This document shows, piece by piece, positions 9,883 through 20,069 of a DNA stretch of 64,000 nt. The DNA is from Epilithonimonas caeni DSM 17710 (GTDB lineage Bacteria; Bacteroidota; Bacteroidia; Flavobacteriales; Weeksellaceae). Positions within the stretch are counted from its first letter, which is position 1; every line of letters starts with the position of its first letter. The DNA lies in the NCBI RefSeq assembly GCF_000426465.1, contig NZ_KE384527.1, positions 210,543-274,542 of the forward strand, read 5' to 3'. The notes under the pieces were generated by a model that searched no databases, had not been told where the DNA came from, and saw only the letters and a list, made by a program, of their open reading frames with translations. The position numbers and the translations under genes are program-made.

Positions 9883-10596
9883 CTAAGGATTGGTCGAGAA
9901 AATGGATGCATTCGCAATCATTGCTCTTCGGTTCATTTTCAGGATATCTCTTAGCCATTCTGCGAAATCTTCCGGCTGAAGAACCTTGTCCGGATTACCG
10001 TCTGTCAAGCCACCGTTGATGCTCATATCGGAAGCAATTGTACTCGGTGTCAATGTAATTACACGGATATTTTGCTTTCTCCATTCTGCCATCATCGACT
10101 GCGAAAGAGAAACGACAGCCGCTTTGGAAGCCGCATAAGCTGACATATTCGCCCCCCCTTTGAGACCAGCAGTAGAAGCAACATTTACGATGTCACCTTG
10201 TCCTTTTTCTTTCAAAAACGGATAAACAGCTTTCGCAGTGTAATAAACGCCGAAAAGATTGGTTTTAATCACTTGTTCCCACGTTTCAGACGGCATTTCC
10301 TCGATGCTTCCGAAGTCTCCGATTCCTGCATTGTTGACCAGAATATCGATTCCGCCTAATTCATTTGCCAAAGATTCGATTCCTGCTTTTACTTCTAATT
10401 CATTATCGACGCTGAACACTGCGTAAGCTACTTTTACGCCGGTTTGTTTCAGTTCGTTAGCTGCTATTTTGAGATAATTTTCGTTTCTTCCCGTGATACC
10501 AACATTCACACCTTCGTTGGCAAGAATCTGAGCTACAGCTTTTCCAAGTCCTCTTCCTCCACCTGTGATAATGGCATTTTTACCTTTAAGATTCAT
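9883..10596 (-). CDS. SDR oxidoreductase, 3-ketoacyl-ACP reductase-like
   Basis: From the start chosen here the protein has 237 residues. A start 14 codons upstream is possible, but MNLKGKNAIITGG places the first beta strand as in other classical SDRs. The cofactor motif is TGGGRGLG (residues 11-18), the NNAG motif is at 88-91, and the catalytic Ser141, Tyr154 and Lys158 (YAASK) are all present. The best family match by eye is FabG-like 3-oxoacyl reductases of flavobacteria. Because it is not in a fatty-acid cluster, the substrate is uncertain. Confidence 0.88.
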   Translation of the reverse strand: MNLKGKNAIITGGGRGLGKAVAQILANEGVNVGITGRNENYLKIAANELKQTGVKVAYAVFSVDNELEVKAGIESLANELGGIDILVNNAGIGDFGSIEEMPSETWEQVIKTNLFGVYYTAKAVYPFLKEKGQGDIVNVASTAGLKGGANMSAYAASKAAVVSLSQSMMAEWRKQNIRVITLTPSTIASDMSINGGLTDGNPDKVLQPEDFAEWLRDILKMNRRAMIANASIFSTNP

Positions 10597-10940
10597 AATC
10601 TGATTTATAAAATTTGAAGGTGCAAATTTACCAAACACACGTTTAAAATCCGAATAAAGTCTTATGATTTAATACAAGTTTATCATTGAGAGATTCTATA
10701 AAAAGTCTTCGAGAACCTCAGACTGACAATGTTCAGACATTTCGACAAGCTCAATGTGACAAGAGTATTAGAACTTTCACACTGAGTCTCTCGAAGTGTT
10801 CTTTAATTCAATTGGATTTAATTGCGTCGGGCTTTAGCCCGATGTTAATTTAAAATCAAGATTGGCTTTAGCCGAAACTTACATTTTGGCTAAAACTAGA
10901 TTATTAAAAATTTCTAAGAACGGGCTAAAGCCCATTCCTA
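10597..10940. repeat. Intergenic region with two families of inverted repeats
   Basis: There is no gene here. Bases 10707-10728 (CTTCGAGAACCTCAGACTGA...) and 10776-10796 (...ACTGAGTCTCTCGAAG) form an imperfect inverted repeat that recurs at 11732-11837 and, partly, at 55546-55624. To its right lies the palindrome TCGGGCTTTAGCCCGA (10827-10842), then two weaker GGCTTTAGCC/GGCTAAA pieces near 10863-10905, then CGGGCTAAAGCCC (10920-10932). They look like the dispersed extragenic palindromic elements common in this group. A role as terminator or mRNA stabiliser for the flanking minus-strand genes is possible. Confidence 0.75.
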
Positions 10941-11687
10941 TTAATGGTTCTTCAATTGGTCAGGAATATTGGTTGTAATGAATTGGATACCTTGGTTTTT
11001 GAGTTCTTCGTAAATTTTGATATCATTTACAGTCCAGGAATTCGTAATCAAACCAAGCGAATTGGCTTCTGAAATCCAGGTCGGATTTTTCTCGAAAACA
11101 CTGTAATGATAATCCAATCCGTCCAAACCTTCGGCTTTGATTTGCTGTGGCGAAAGATTCCCTTCCAGATACTGGACTTTTGCAGAAGGATTCTGTTTCT
11201 TGATTTCTTTACAAATATTAAGACTGAATGAGATATAATCACTTTGGCTGTCTAGTCCTAGTTCTTTTACAGTTTTCAGAACCTTTGTGACCATTTCGTT
11301 TTCACGTTCTTTGGATTTGGTTGGTTTGATTTCGATGATTAATTTGACGGAAGCATCTTTTTTGCCTTGTTTCAGATAATCTTTCAGGGTTGGGAGTTTT
11401 TCTCCATTGGATAATCTCAGCTTTCTTAAATCAGAAAAATCCGTTTCCGAGATTTCCATTTTACCGTGATGTTCATCATGATTGACAACCAGTTCCCCGT
11501 CTTTGGTCATATGAATATCGAATTCGGAACCATAAACTTTCAATTTCTGAGCATTTTCTAAAGCTTTGATAGAGTTTTCACTAGTTTTTGGTTGTGTATT
11601 CCAGAACCCACGATGGGCGATAATCTGAGTTTGGGCGTTGATAAACATAGTTGTGGCGAGAGATAAAATGCAAAATACGTTCTTCAT
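10941..11687 (-). CDS. Secreted glycerophosphodiester phosphodiesterase (GDPD)
   Basis: The protein has 248 residues with a signal peptide (residues 1-18, ending INAQ). The GDPD barrel shows IAHRGF (His25, Arg26), Glu55 and Asp57 (GSEFDIHMTKDG), and His70 (VVNHD), the metal and catalytic positions of the family. It should hydrolyse glycerophosphodiesters to glycerol-3-phosphate and alcohol in the periplasm, for phosphate or glycerol salvage. It is flanked on both sides by dispersed inverted repeats. Confidence 0.92.
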   Translation of the reverse strand: MKNVFCILSLATTMFINAQTQIIAHRGFWNTQPKTSENSIKALENAQKLKVYGSEFDIHMTKDGELVVNHDEHHGKMEISETDFSDLRKLRLSNGEKLPTLKDYLKQGKKDASVKLIIEIKPTKSKERENEMVTKVLKTVKELGLDSQSDYISFSLNICKEIKKQNPSAKVQYLEGNLSPQQIKAEGLDGLDYHYSVFEKNPTWISEANSLGLITNSWTVNDIKIYEELKNQGIQFITTNIPDQLKNH

Positions 11688-11731
11688 TTTTCAATTTTTA
11701 GGATGACTAATTTAGTCAATTATTATTAAGG

Positions 11732-11837
11732 CTTCGAGAACCTCAGCCTGACAGCGTTTAAACATTTCGATAGTTCGTCAAGCTCACTACAGGCTTCAAT
11801 CAATGTGACAACAGCTGTCATCCTGAGGCTCTCGAAG
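11732..11837. repeat. Imperfect inverted repeat, CTTCGAGAACCTCAG family
   Basis: The left arm at 11732-11755 and the right arm at 11814-11837 match at 21 of 24 positions as inverted copies. Between them lies CGTCAAGCTCA, the 'TTCGACAAGCTCA' variant also seen at 10740-10752. It is the same family as the elements near 10.7 kb and 55.6 kb. No ORF was seen. Confidence 0.8.
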
Positions 11838-11883
11838 GATAATCAATTAGATTCTCGAAGTGTCTAAATTTATAACTTTCTTG

Positions 11884-11914
11884 GTTGTAAACTTTGATGT
11901 TTTGGTTATTTTTG
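11884..11914 (+). promoter_or_regulatory. ligA promoter, Bacteroidota type
   Basis: GTTG (11884-11887) and TATTTTTG (11907-11914) are separated by 19 bases, matching the -33/-7 consensus TTG and TAnnTTTG. The ligA ATG follows 19 bases after the -7 box, which leaves only a very short leader. Confidence 0.7.
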
Positions 11915-11924
11915 CTTTAAATAA

Positions 11925-13937
<2,013 letters not shown>

Positions 13938-13958
13938 AAATAAAAAAAAAACAATAAA

Positions 13959-14471
13959 ATGAATGAAAATATAGAAATATTTAGGGAAAAAGTTGAAAAT
14001 ACATTTGACATAAAAGGAAAGGAATTAATTTTTTTGTTTATGATTACTTTTTCGAGATTTGAATGTGCATTAAAGGAATCTTCGTTTCATAATCATTCGC
14101 CAGAAAGATTAGAAGTAAATTGGGACTTATTTATAAAAAGCATTCAAGACCAATTCAATCCTGACATCACTACTGAATTAAAAAATGCAGTAAACTATAT
14201 TATAAATCACCCACCAAAAATCCAAATCTATGATAATAATTGTGTTCTGTGGAAACAACGTGTCTTTAGTAACGAACCACTGATAAAAAAATTATCAATT
14301 TGTATAAGAACTGTACGAAATAATCTTTTTCACGGTGGGAAATTCAATGGGACATTCAAAGAAGATGAAAGAAGAAATTATAAATTATTACATAATTCAA
14401 TAATAATATTTAATGATTGGCTTAATTTAAACGATGTTGTCAAAGAAAACTTTCAGAATGATATAAAATAA
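13959..14471 (+). CDS. HEPN domain protein, possible RNase
   Basis: The protein has 170 residues. The motif RNNLFH (Arg120-x4-His125, in TVRNNLFHGGKF) is the HEPN RNase signature, and FSRFECALK near residue 31 is typical of the small HEPN family that includes pEK499_p136-like proteins. HEPN proteins of this size often act as toxins or effectors that cut RNA in antiphage or toxin-antitoxin systems; activity here is inferred. Its base composition is more AT-rich than that of ligA. It is followed 54 bases later by a membrane WG-repeat protein, and the pair lies in a segment bracketed by duplicated ligA ends. No antitoxin nucleotidyltransferase (MNT) is adjacent. Confidence 0.72.
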   Translation: MNENIEIFREKVENTFDIKGKELIFLFMITFSRFECALKESSFHNHSPERLEVNWDLFIKSIQDQFNPDITTELKNAVNYIINHPPKIQIYDNNCVLWKQRVFSNEPLIKKLSICIRTVRNNLFHGGKFNGTFKEDERRNYKLLHNSIIIFNDWLNLNDVVKENFQNDIK

Positions 14472-14525
14472 GTAATTTTTACACAATAACTTTTTATTTT
14501 CAATCTTTATAAAACACTAATAATA

Positions 14526-15323
14526 ATGGAAACAATACTTATTGGCTGCTTAGTAGGAGGAGCATATTATTTTTCAATAACTCTTTACAAATATGCATCA
14601 AACTCTTCAAGATTTACACATCTCCAAATCTTGTTATTATATATATTTATAATTTTCCCACCCTTACAATATGTAGCAATTTCAATATTTTACACTTATA
14701 ATTATTTGAAGAATACTACCAATAAAAATAGAAAAAAACTAAGTGATAATAAAATTAAAATCAATACTTTACAAGATTCACAAAATAAATTAAATGAGCT
14801 AAGAAATTCGAATATAATCAGCGATATTGAATACCTTGAAAAGAAAGCAAGAATAGAAAACCAGATTGATAAACATATAATTGAAAATAGTGTAGAATAT
14901 AAAAATCTTGAATCACTTTATAAAAATGGCATATTGAGCGAGTGCGAGTTTAAGCAAAAAATAGACTTATTACAAAGTTTAGAGAAAAAAAATAGAAACT
15001 CTGAGAGCGACATTATTTGCAATTTTAATATTATTGAAGGTTATCACGAGGGTTTAGCTCTAGCAATTGACGAAAATCTTAATTATGGTTTTGTAGATGA
15101 TAGTAGAAATACCATTATTCCATTTCAATACAACTTGGCCCAAAATTTTTCTAATGAGCTCGCTGTGGTTATGGTTGGTAATAAATATGGTTACATTAAT
15201 AAAGAAAATGTGATGCAGATTGACGCAATTTATGATTTAGCTGAACCATTTTCAAACAATATAGCAAAAGTTAATATAAATGGTGAAGAATATATAATTG
15301 ATAAGAACGGAGAAAAAATTTAG
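14526..15323 (+). CDS. Membrane-anchored protein with SHOCT-like and WG repeats
   Basis: The protein has 265 residues. Two hydrophobic segments (about 3-20 and 34-56) anchor it. A charged linker follows, with two short motifs like the SHOCT domain (about 88-110 with NSNIISDIEY, and 127-149 with NGILSECEF). The C-terminal third holds about 2.5 WG-type repeats (187-220, 221-254, 256-265: YGFVDD..., YGYINK..., YIIDKNG). WG repeats are beta-rich and often mediate binding. Its function is unknown. Its location with a HEPN protein inside an inserted segment suggests an accessory or defence role, but nothing in the sequence proves that. Codons are strongly AT-biased. Confidence 0.6.
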   Translation: METILIGCLVGGAYYFSITLYKYASNSSRFTHLQILLLYIFIIFPPLQYVAISIFYTYNYLKNTTNKNRKKLSDNKIKINTLQDSQNKLNELRNSNIISDIEYLEKKARIENQIDKHIIENSVEYKNLESLYKNGILSECEFKQKIDLLQSLEKKNRNSESDIICNFNIIEGYHEGLALAIDENLNYGFVDDSRNTIIPFQYNLAQNFSNELAVVMVGNKYGYINKENVMQIDAIYDLAEPFSNNIAKVNINGEEYIIDKNGEKI

Positions 15324-15350
15324 AATTATTTATTATAATCTTATCTACTT

Positions 15351-15427
15351 GCAAACTGAAGAAGGCCCAGGATATCGGAACGATTACGATTCTGGATGAG
15401 CAGCAGTTTTTGGATTTGATTGGATAA
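15351..15427 (+). pseudogene. Remnant of the ligA 3' end (right direct repeat)
   Basis: This is a 77-base fragment encoding the LigA C-terminus, from [10 protein letters not shown] to the final DLIG and stop, without the rest of the gene. It is 70/77 identical to 13861-13937 and differs only at silent third positions, so it diverged while under selection in a working ligA. It is most simply read as the 3' end of one ligA allele, displaced when a segment carrying the HEPN/WG genes and another ligA allele end was inserted. Confidence 0.9.
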
Positions 15428-15621
15428 TTTGAGTTGGAGGGTTTGAGAGTTTGAAATTGGAAGCGTTTAAAACCAATGATGATTGAATGTTGAATCACCT
15501 TAGCCCTGATGGGAACGGCATCCTTTTTTGGCATTGCGGTGAAAATTTCTAAAGATTACTTTACTTCGTTCGCAATGACAAAAAAGATATAGTGGACAGC
15601 AGGTTCCGGCTCCTAAAAATT
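15428..15621. repeat. Intergenic region with dispersed-repeat fragments
   Basis: No gene is seen. Pieces such as TAGCCCTGATGGGAACGGCA (15502-15521) and CAGCAGGTTCCGGCTCC (15598-15614) resemble interspersed extragenic sequences often found in flavobacterial genomes. That recognition is from memory of their general form and was not checked by search. Confidence 0.45.
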
Positions 15622-15649
15622 AAACTCTCAGATAATTTTCTGAGAGTTT
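15622..15649. terminator. Terminator of the DUF1349 gene
   Basis: The perfect stem AAACTCTCAGA (15622-15632) and TCTGAGAGTTT (15639-15649), loop TAATTT, lies just after the stop of the minus-strand DUF1349 gene. A T-run on the plus strand means it could also stop rightward transcription. Confidence 0.8.
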
Positions 15650-15653
15650 TTTT

Positions 15654-16304
15654 CTACTGATTCTTCTTCAGCCATTCCAAACGTCTTTGGTCCGGAAGAT
15701 GCTTGACCGAGAAGTTTTCGAATGTGGCTTTGAAACCGTTTCCATCCGGACTTGCGGCCATAAAACCAACCTGAACCGGCGTATTGTCCTGCAGGTAAGC
15801 GTTTCGCATCATTACGTAGTCTTTGTCATCAAATGAATAGAAAATCTCAACGGCATCCAATCTCCTTACGGCTTTTATCCAGACAAACGGTGGTATTTTT
15901 TCCAGAACAATCACACTCCAGTCACTGGTTTTATGAGTCACTACGGTGCTGAGATTGAATTTCCCATCAACGAATTCAACACCGGCTTTTATATAATTTT
16001 GTTCATCGATCCTGAGCATCAGTCCCATCTGGTCAAAACGGGCTTTGTAATCACCGGTGATTTTGACTTTGGTCTCAAATTCTCCGCCGTAAGTTGAATA
16101 ATAAAATGGTGCATCATCAACCGTAAAACCATAATGCGAAATTCTCCAGTAATCGCTCTGTGGCGTGACGGTCATTGTGAGCTTTTTGTCTTTGATTTCC
16201 CATTGAGAAGGCTCATTGAACCAGGTCATTTTTTCTAAAGATTGAGCTTTGAATGTTTGGAATATTATAGACATCAATAAAGATGCAATTATTATTTTGT
16301 CCAT
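15654..16304 (-). CDS. Secreted DUF1349 (concanavalin A-like) protein
   Basis: From the start MDKIIIASLLMS the protein has 216 residues; an upstream start would add 11 residues before a proper signal peptide. The signal peptide ends near FKAQS. The rest follows the DUF1349 pattern (WFNEPSQWEI, DYWRISHYGF, FDQMGLMLRID, YIKAGVEFVDG, WIKAVR, VQVGFMAASP), a beta-sandwich related to the yeast 'regulation of enolase 1' family. Its role is unknown, and a carbohydrate-binding or lyase-like role is only suggested by the fold. Confidence 0.82.
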   Translation of the reverse strand: MDKIIIASLLMSIIFQTFKAQSLEKMTWFNEPSQWEIKDKKLTMTVTPQSDYWRISHYGFTVDDAPFYYSTYGGEFETKVKITGDYKARFDQMGLMLRIDEQNYIKAGVEFVDGKFNLSTVVTHKTSDWSVIVLEKIPPFVWIKAVRRLDAVEIFYSFDDKDYVMMRNAYLQDNTPVQVGFMAASPDGNGFKATFENFSVKHLPDQRRLEWLKKNQ

Positions 16305-16433
16305 AAAAATGTTATTTTGAACCATAAAAAGACACAAAAGAAGAATTCAGCAGGTTGTTAGTTTTTGGATTATAAGAAATAACATAAGCTTTAAGTTTTT
16401 CTGAACTAAACTTCTGTGCCTTTTGTGGTTGAT

Positions 16434-16994
16434 TTATATCTCTCTGATGACTTTGCAAGGATTGCCGACGGCCAGAACATTGGCAGGAATATCCTTCACA
16501 ACTACACTTCCTGCACCAATAACCGCATTATCGCCAATGGTAACACCCGGAAGAATACTGCATCCTGCACCAATCCAGACATTATTACCAACGGTAATAG
16601 GCAGCGCATATTCCAGAGCTTTGTTTCTGTTTTCCACATCCAGCGGATGATTTACCGTGTAAAATCCACAGTTTGGTGCAATGAAAACATTGTCGCCGAA
16701 AGTCACTTTGGCACAATCGAGAATTACGACATTCACATTGGTATAGAAGTTTTCCCCAATCTCGATGTTGTAACCGTAATCGCAATAGAAAGGTTGCTCT
16801 ATCAGGAACATTTTCCCGGTTTTTCCCAGGAGTGTTTTGATGATGCCTTTTCGCTCCTTCATTTTGGAAGGCTGAATCTGATTGTAACGGAAGCATAAAT
16901 CCTTACTTCTTTCCCTTTCTTCCACCAAAGTGGCATCGCCTGCATCATAAAGCTCGCCGGAGAGCATTTTCTCTTTTTCGTTCAGATTATTCAT
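16434..16994 (-). CDS. Maltose O-acetyltransferase-like hexapeptide transferase
   Basis: From the start MNNLNEKEKMLSGELYDAGD the protein has 186 residues, the usual length of Maa/NodL acetyltransferases; the start 7 codons upstream is less likely. The N-terminal Mac domain (ML.GELYDAGD...ER) is followed by left-handed beta-helix hexapeptide repeats (IEIGENFYTNVNVV to VIGAGSVVVKDIPANVLAVGNP). The catalytic His lies in FYTVNHPLD. It transfers acetyl from acetyl-CoA to a sugar hydroxyl. Confidence 0.92.
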   Translation of the reverse strand: MNNLNEKEKMLSGELYDAGDATLVEERERSKDLCFRYNQIQPSKMKERKGIIKTLLGKTGKMFLIEQPFYCDYGYNIEIGENFYTNVNVVILDCAKVTFGDNVFIAPNCGFYTVNHPLDVENRNKALEYALPITVGNNVWIGAGCSILPGVTIGDNAVIGAGSVVVKDIPANVLAVGNPCKVIREI

Positions 16995-17069
16995 TGTATT
17001 TTTACATATTAACAAGGCAAATTTAGTTGCTTAGTTGTCAATAATCAATACTGATAAATAACCATTCTG

Positions 17070-17825
17070 ATGCAAACCGTACAAGCTGACCTCAACGATC
17101 AACTGCTAAAACAAGATTTTGTTTTCTCAACCGAAACAGAGCAATTACAGTTGGAGCAATGTCAGATAATGGCCCGCAACTTTGTGGAACTGGAAAACGG
17201 TATTGCCATTCTTAGCGACCTCAAGAATAACAAAAGCTACATCTACTCCGGAAAGATTGCGGATGAACTGCATATCTTTCAGAATCAAGCCAATCTGGAA
17301 ATCGAAAGTATTTGGGAAGATGAACTGTTCAACATTCTGAATCCTGGCGACGTTTTGCAGAAGCATATTCTGGAGCTTCAGTTCTTTCAGTTTATCAAGA
17401 CGGTTGCGTTTGAGAAACGAAAAGATTTCAGTGTTATCAGTAAGCTGAGATTATCGGGAAGTTCCAAATCTTTAATTCATAAAATGTTTTATTTTTCGGA
17501 TGCATATCATAAAAATGTAGAACTGGCACTTTGCCTTTATCATTTTGACTTCCTGCCCTCCTCAGATTATACAGGAATGATCATCAATACGACCAATGGA
17601 ACCATTATCCAACAGACCGAGGCAGAGAATTTCAACTTCCTATCAGCCCGTGAAAAGGAAATCCTAAAGATGATCCAATTAGGAAAAAGGAGTAAGGAAA
17701 TTGCGGAACTTCTCTTCATAAGTGTCAATACGGTGAATCGTCATCGGCAAAATATCCTTGAAAAGATGCGTGTTTCTAATACTACCGAAGCTTGCACGCT
17801 GGCAGCCAAGCTGAAGTGGATTTGA
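17070..17825 (+). CDS. LuxR-type transcriptional regulator with PAS-like sensor region
   Basis: The protein has 251 residues. The C-terminus (about 186-250) is a LuxR/GerE helix-turn-helix: LSAREKEILKMIQLGKRSKEIAELLFISVNTVNRHRQNILEKM. The N-terminal part is weakly PAS-like and has no receiver Asp pattern, so it is unlikely to be a response regulator. It is divergent from the acetyltransferase gene with a 75-base gap, so mutual regulation is possible but unproven. Confidence 0.85.
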   Translation: MQTVQADLNDQLLKQDFVFSTETEQLQLEQCQIMARNFVELENGIAILSDLKNNKSYIYSGKIADELHIFQNQANLEIESIWEDELFNILNPGDVLQKHILELQFFQFIKTVAFEKRKDFSVISKLRLSGSSKSLIHKMFYFSDAYHKNVELALCLYHFDFLPSSDYTGMIINTTNGTIIQQTEAENFNFLSAREKEILKMIQLGKRSKEIAELLFISVNTVNRHRQNILEKMRVSNTTEACTLAAKLKWI

Positions 17826-17899
17826 ATGGGTTGGAGAGTTTGAGAAATTTTTTGAGAAACAATCTTTGCTCGAGCGGGCAAAAATCTTTGTCAGAATTC

Positions 17900-18301
17900 C
17901 TATTTATCGCCGGTCATTTCCTTCAGATTCTCGTCCTTCATCTTAGCCTCGATTTTCTCGACTTTCAGGCTTTGTCTCAGGTAACCAAACAGGCTCATGT
18001 ACCAGTTGGCAATCCAGACCAATGAAAAAAATGCCAAGAGATAGCCTCTCCAATCATCATACAGTAATTGAAATTGCGTAATGATCAAAAAGATGATGCT
18101 GATGTAATGGCTGAAACAATACTCGCAGGTGAAGAGATAGAAAAATTTTCTTTTGACAATAGATTGTGTGCTGCCACAGATCTTTTGACAATACTCCCTA
18201 GGTTCGCGGAAGATCTCTTCGTGTGTCACAGTCCACGCAATGCAGGCAACCGGAATGGCTATCAGTAAAAGATGAATAATCTGGGATAAAAGTGGCATCA
18301 T
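17900..18301 (-). CDS. Small membrane protein with a CxxC...H motif, unknown function
   Basis: From MMPLLSQIIHLL the protein has 133 residues. A longer start adds 17 residues without improving the first helix. It has three to four hydrophobic segments and the motif FTCEYCFSHY in the middle, which resembles the Cys-rich site of DUF1360-type membrane proteins. The C-terminus is charged (VEKIEAKMKDENLKEMTGDK). No function is known. It is convergent with the LuxR gene, which ends 74 bases away. Confidence 0.65.
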   Translation of the reverse strand: MMPLLSQIIHLLLIAIPVACIAWTVTHEEIFREPREYCQKICGSTQSIVKRKFFYLFTCEYCFSHYISIIFLIITQFQLLYDDWRGYLLAFFSLVWIANWYMSLFGYLRQSLKVEKIEAKMKDENLKEMTGDK

Positions 18302-18354
18302 AACGCTGGTCTTGAATTGATTGTTACTTTTTATTATTAAAATCAATGCCAAAA

Positions 18355-18384
18355 AAACTCAGAACCAATCAAGATTCTGAGTTT
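18355..18384 (-). terminator. Terminator of the MFS efflux operon
   Basis: The perfect 10-bp stem AAACTCAGAA (18355-18364) and TTCTGAGTTT (18375-18384) is followed, on the minus strand, by a T-run (the A7 at 18351-18357). It lies 26 bases past the stop of the EmrB-like gene. Confidence 0.8.
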
Positions 18385-18410
18385 CTAACAAATAACTAAA
18401 AAAATAAATA

Positions 18411-19991
18411 TTAATGCGCTGAGCTAAGGTCGATTTTCTCGCCTTTGCCTTTTCGCTCTTTTACAAACAACACAAACGGAATACATATCAGGAACATCAA
18501 TCCCAGATAAAGGAAAACGTCCATATATGATAAAACGGTCGCTTGCTTCGTAACAGAGAAATCAAGCATTTGATAAGCTGCATCTAACGCTCTGTCCTGT
18601 GTATATCCTTTTGCTATAAAACTCGCTTTGAGAGCTGCAACTCTCTGCTGAACATCAAAATCGTTGACATCCAGGTGCGATACAAGATTGCTTCTGTAAA
18701 GCTCACTTTTGTTAGCAATGAAAGTTGTAATCGCTGCAATCCCGAACGAACCTCCCAACTGTCGCATCATTCCTGTGAAAGCAGCGCCTTGTCCAATTTC
18801 AGGACCTTTCAGCGTACTCAGTGATAATGATGTAATCGGGATGAATAGTAAACCTAATCCCATTCCTCTCACGATCAGCATCCAGAAGAATGCGTCTTTT
18901 CCTGTGTCCGGTGTCAGGATTTTGTAACCCCAGAAACTGTAAACGAAAAAGATGAATAAGCCTAATGCTACCAATATCTGCTGTTTCGCCCCTCTGGTCA
19001 AAAGCTGACCAATGATTGGCATCATAAAAGCGGTCGTCAACGCGGCCGGAATCATCAGTGCTCCGGATTGTAATGCCGTCCATCCCAAAATACTCTGCGT
19101 ATAAAGCGGAACGATAAACGTTGAACCATATAACCCGAATCCTAAAATGAAGGACATCACGGTTCCAATTCTCAGGTTTCCGTTTTTGAGAACCCGGAGT
19201 TCTACAATCGGATATTTAAAGGTGAGTTCCCGCCAAATGAACAGGACGAATCCTACAACAGCAGTAATCGTCAATACGACAATGGCTTTACTTGCAAACC
19301 AATCGTCCTCGTGTCCTCTTTCCAAAATATATTGTAAAGAACCTACGAACGCTGCCAATAATCCAATCCCAATCCAATCGACATCGGAAGCCGAACGCTT
19401 CTCAGAATATCTCGGACTTTTTACGAATTGTAGTGTCAGTAATGTTGCAATAATCCCCAACGGAATGTTGATGTAAAAGATATAAGGCCAGCTGTAATTG
19501 TCAACAATATAACCTCCCAATGGCGGACCAAGCGTTGGTCCGATAATAACTCCCAATCCGTAGATGGCCTGGGCCATACTTCTTTTCTCGATAGGGTAAG
19601 ATTCGGTGATGATGGTTTGTGAAGTCACCAAAAGTGCTCCTCCACCAATCCCTTGCATCAAACGAAAAAATACCAGTTCCCAAATATTGGTCGCATTACC
19701 ACAGAGAAAAGAGAAAATCGTGAATATGATAATGGATACCGCAAAGTAATTTCTACGTCCGAACTGTTGGGATAACCAGCTCGTCATCGGAACGATAATC
19801 ACGTTACCGATAGCATAAGCCGTGATAACCCAGCCCACTTCGGAGAGTGTCGCCCCAAGATTACCTTTCATCTCGTTCAGTGCCACATTCACAATTGTGG
19901 AATCCACAATCTCAAGAAGTGCACACATAATCGCCGTAATGGTAATAATGGTTCTGCGAAATCCATATTCTACTAATGAATCGTCTTGCAT
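18411..19991 (-). CDS. DHA2-family drug:H+ antiporter, EmrB/QacA type
   Basis: The protein has 526 residues with 14 predicted membrane helices, as in EmrB. Early motifs include LEIVDSTIVNVALNEM (antiporter motif D1), the loop 2-3 motif SQQFGRRNYF and motif C around YGLGVIIGPTLGPPLGGYI. It exports hydrophobic or amphipathic drugs across the inner membrane, in a tripartite pump with the next two genes upstream. It is the last gene of the operon tetR - outer-membrane factor - emrA-like - emrB-like. Confidence 0.94.
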   Translation of the reverse strand: MQDDSLVEYGFRRTIITITAIMCALLEIVDSTIVNVALNEMKGNLGATLSEVGWVITAYAIGNVIIVPMTSWLSQQFGRRNYFAVSIIIFTIFSFLCGNATNIWELVFFRLMQGIGGGALLVTSQTIITESYPIEKRSMAQAIYGLGVIIGPTLGPPLGGYIVDNYSWPYIFYINIPLGIIATLLTLQFVKSPRYSEKRSASDVDWIGIGLLAAFVGSLQYILERGHEDDWFASKAIVVLTITAVVGFVLFIWRELTFKYPIVELRVLKNGNLRIGTVMSFILGFGLYGSTFIVPLYTQSILGWTALQSGALMIPAALTTAFMMPIIGQLLTRGAKQQILVALGLFIFFVYSFWGYKILTPDTGKDAFFWMLIVRGMGLGLLFIPITSLSLSTLKGPEIGQGAAFTGMMRQLGGSFGIAAITTFIANKSELYRSNLVSHLDVNDFDVQQRVAALKASFIAKGYTQDRALDAAYQMLDFSVTKQATVLSYMDVFLYLGLMFLICIPFVLFVKERKGKGEKIDLSSAH

Positions 19992-20069
19992 AATTTCTTA
20001 GTTGGAAGTCAGAGGTCGGATATCAGGAGTTTTTAATAACTCATGCTTACCTCTTCCAGCTTCCTTTTT

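Noticed and set aside
13938-15350. An insertion sequence or integrative element with its own recombinase
   Set aside because: The interval encodes no transposase or integrase and has no terminal inverted repeats; only the ligA-end direct repeats were found.
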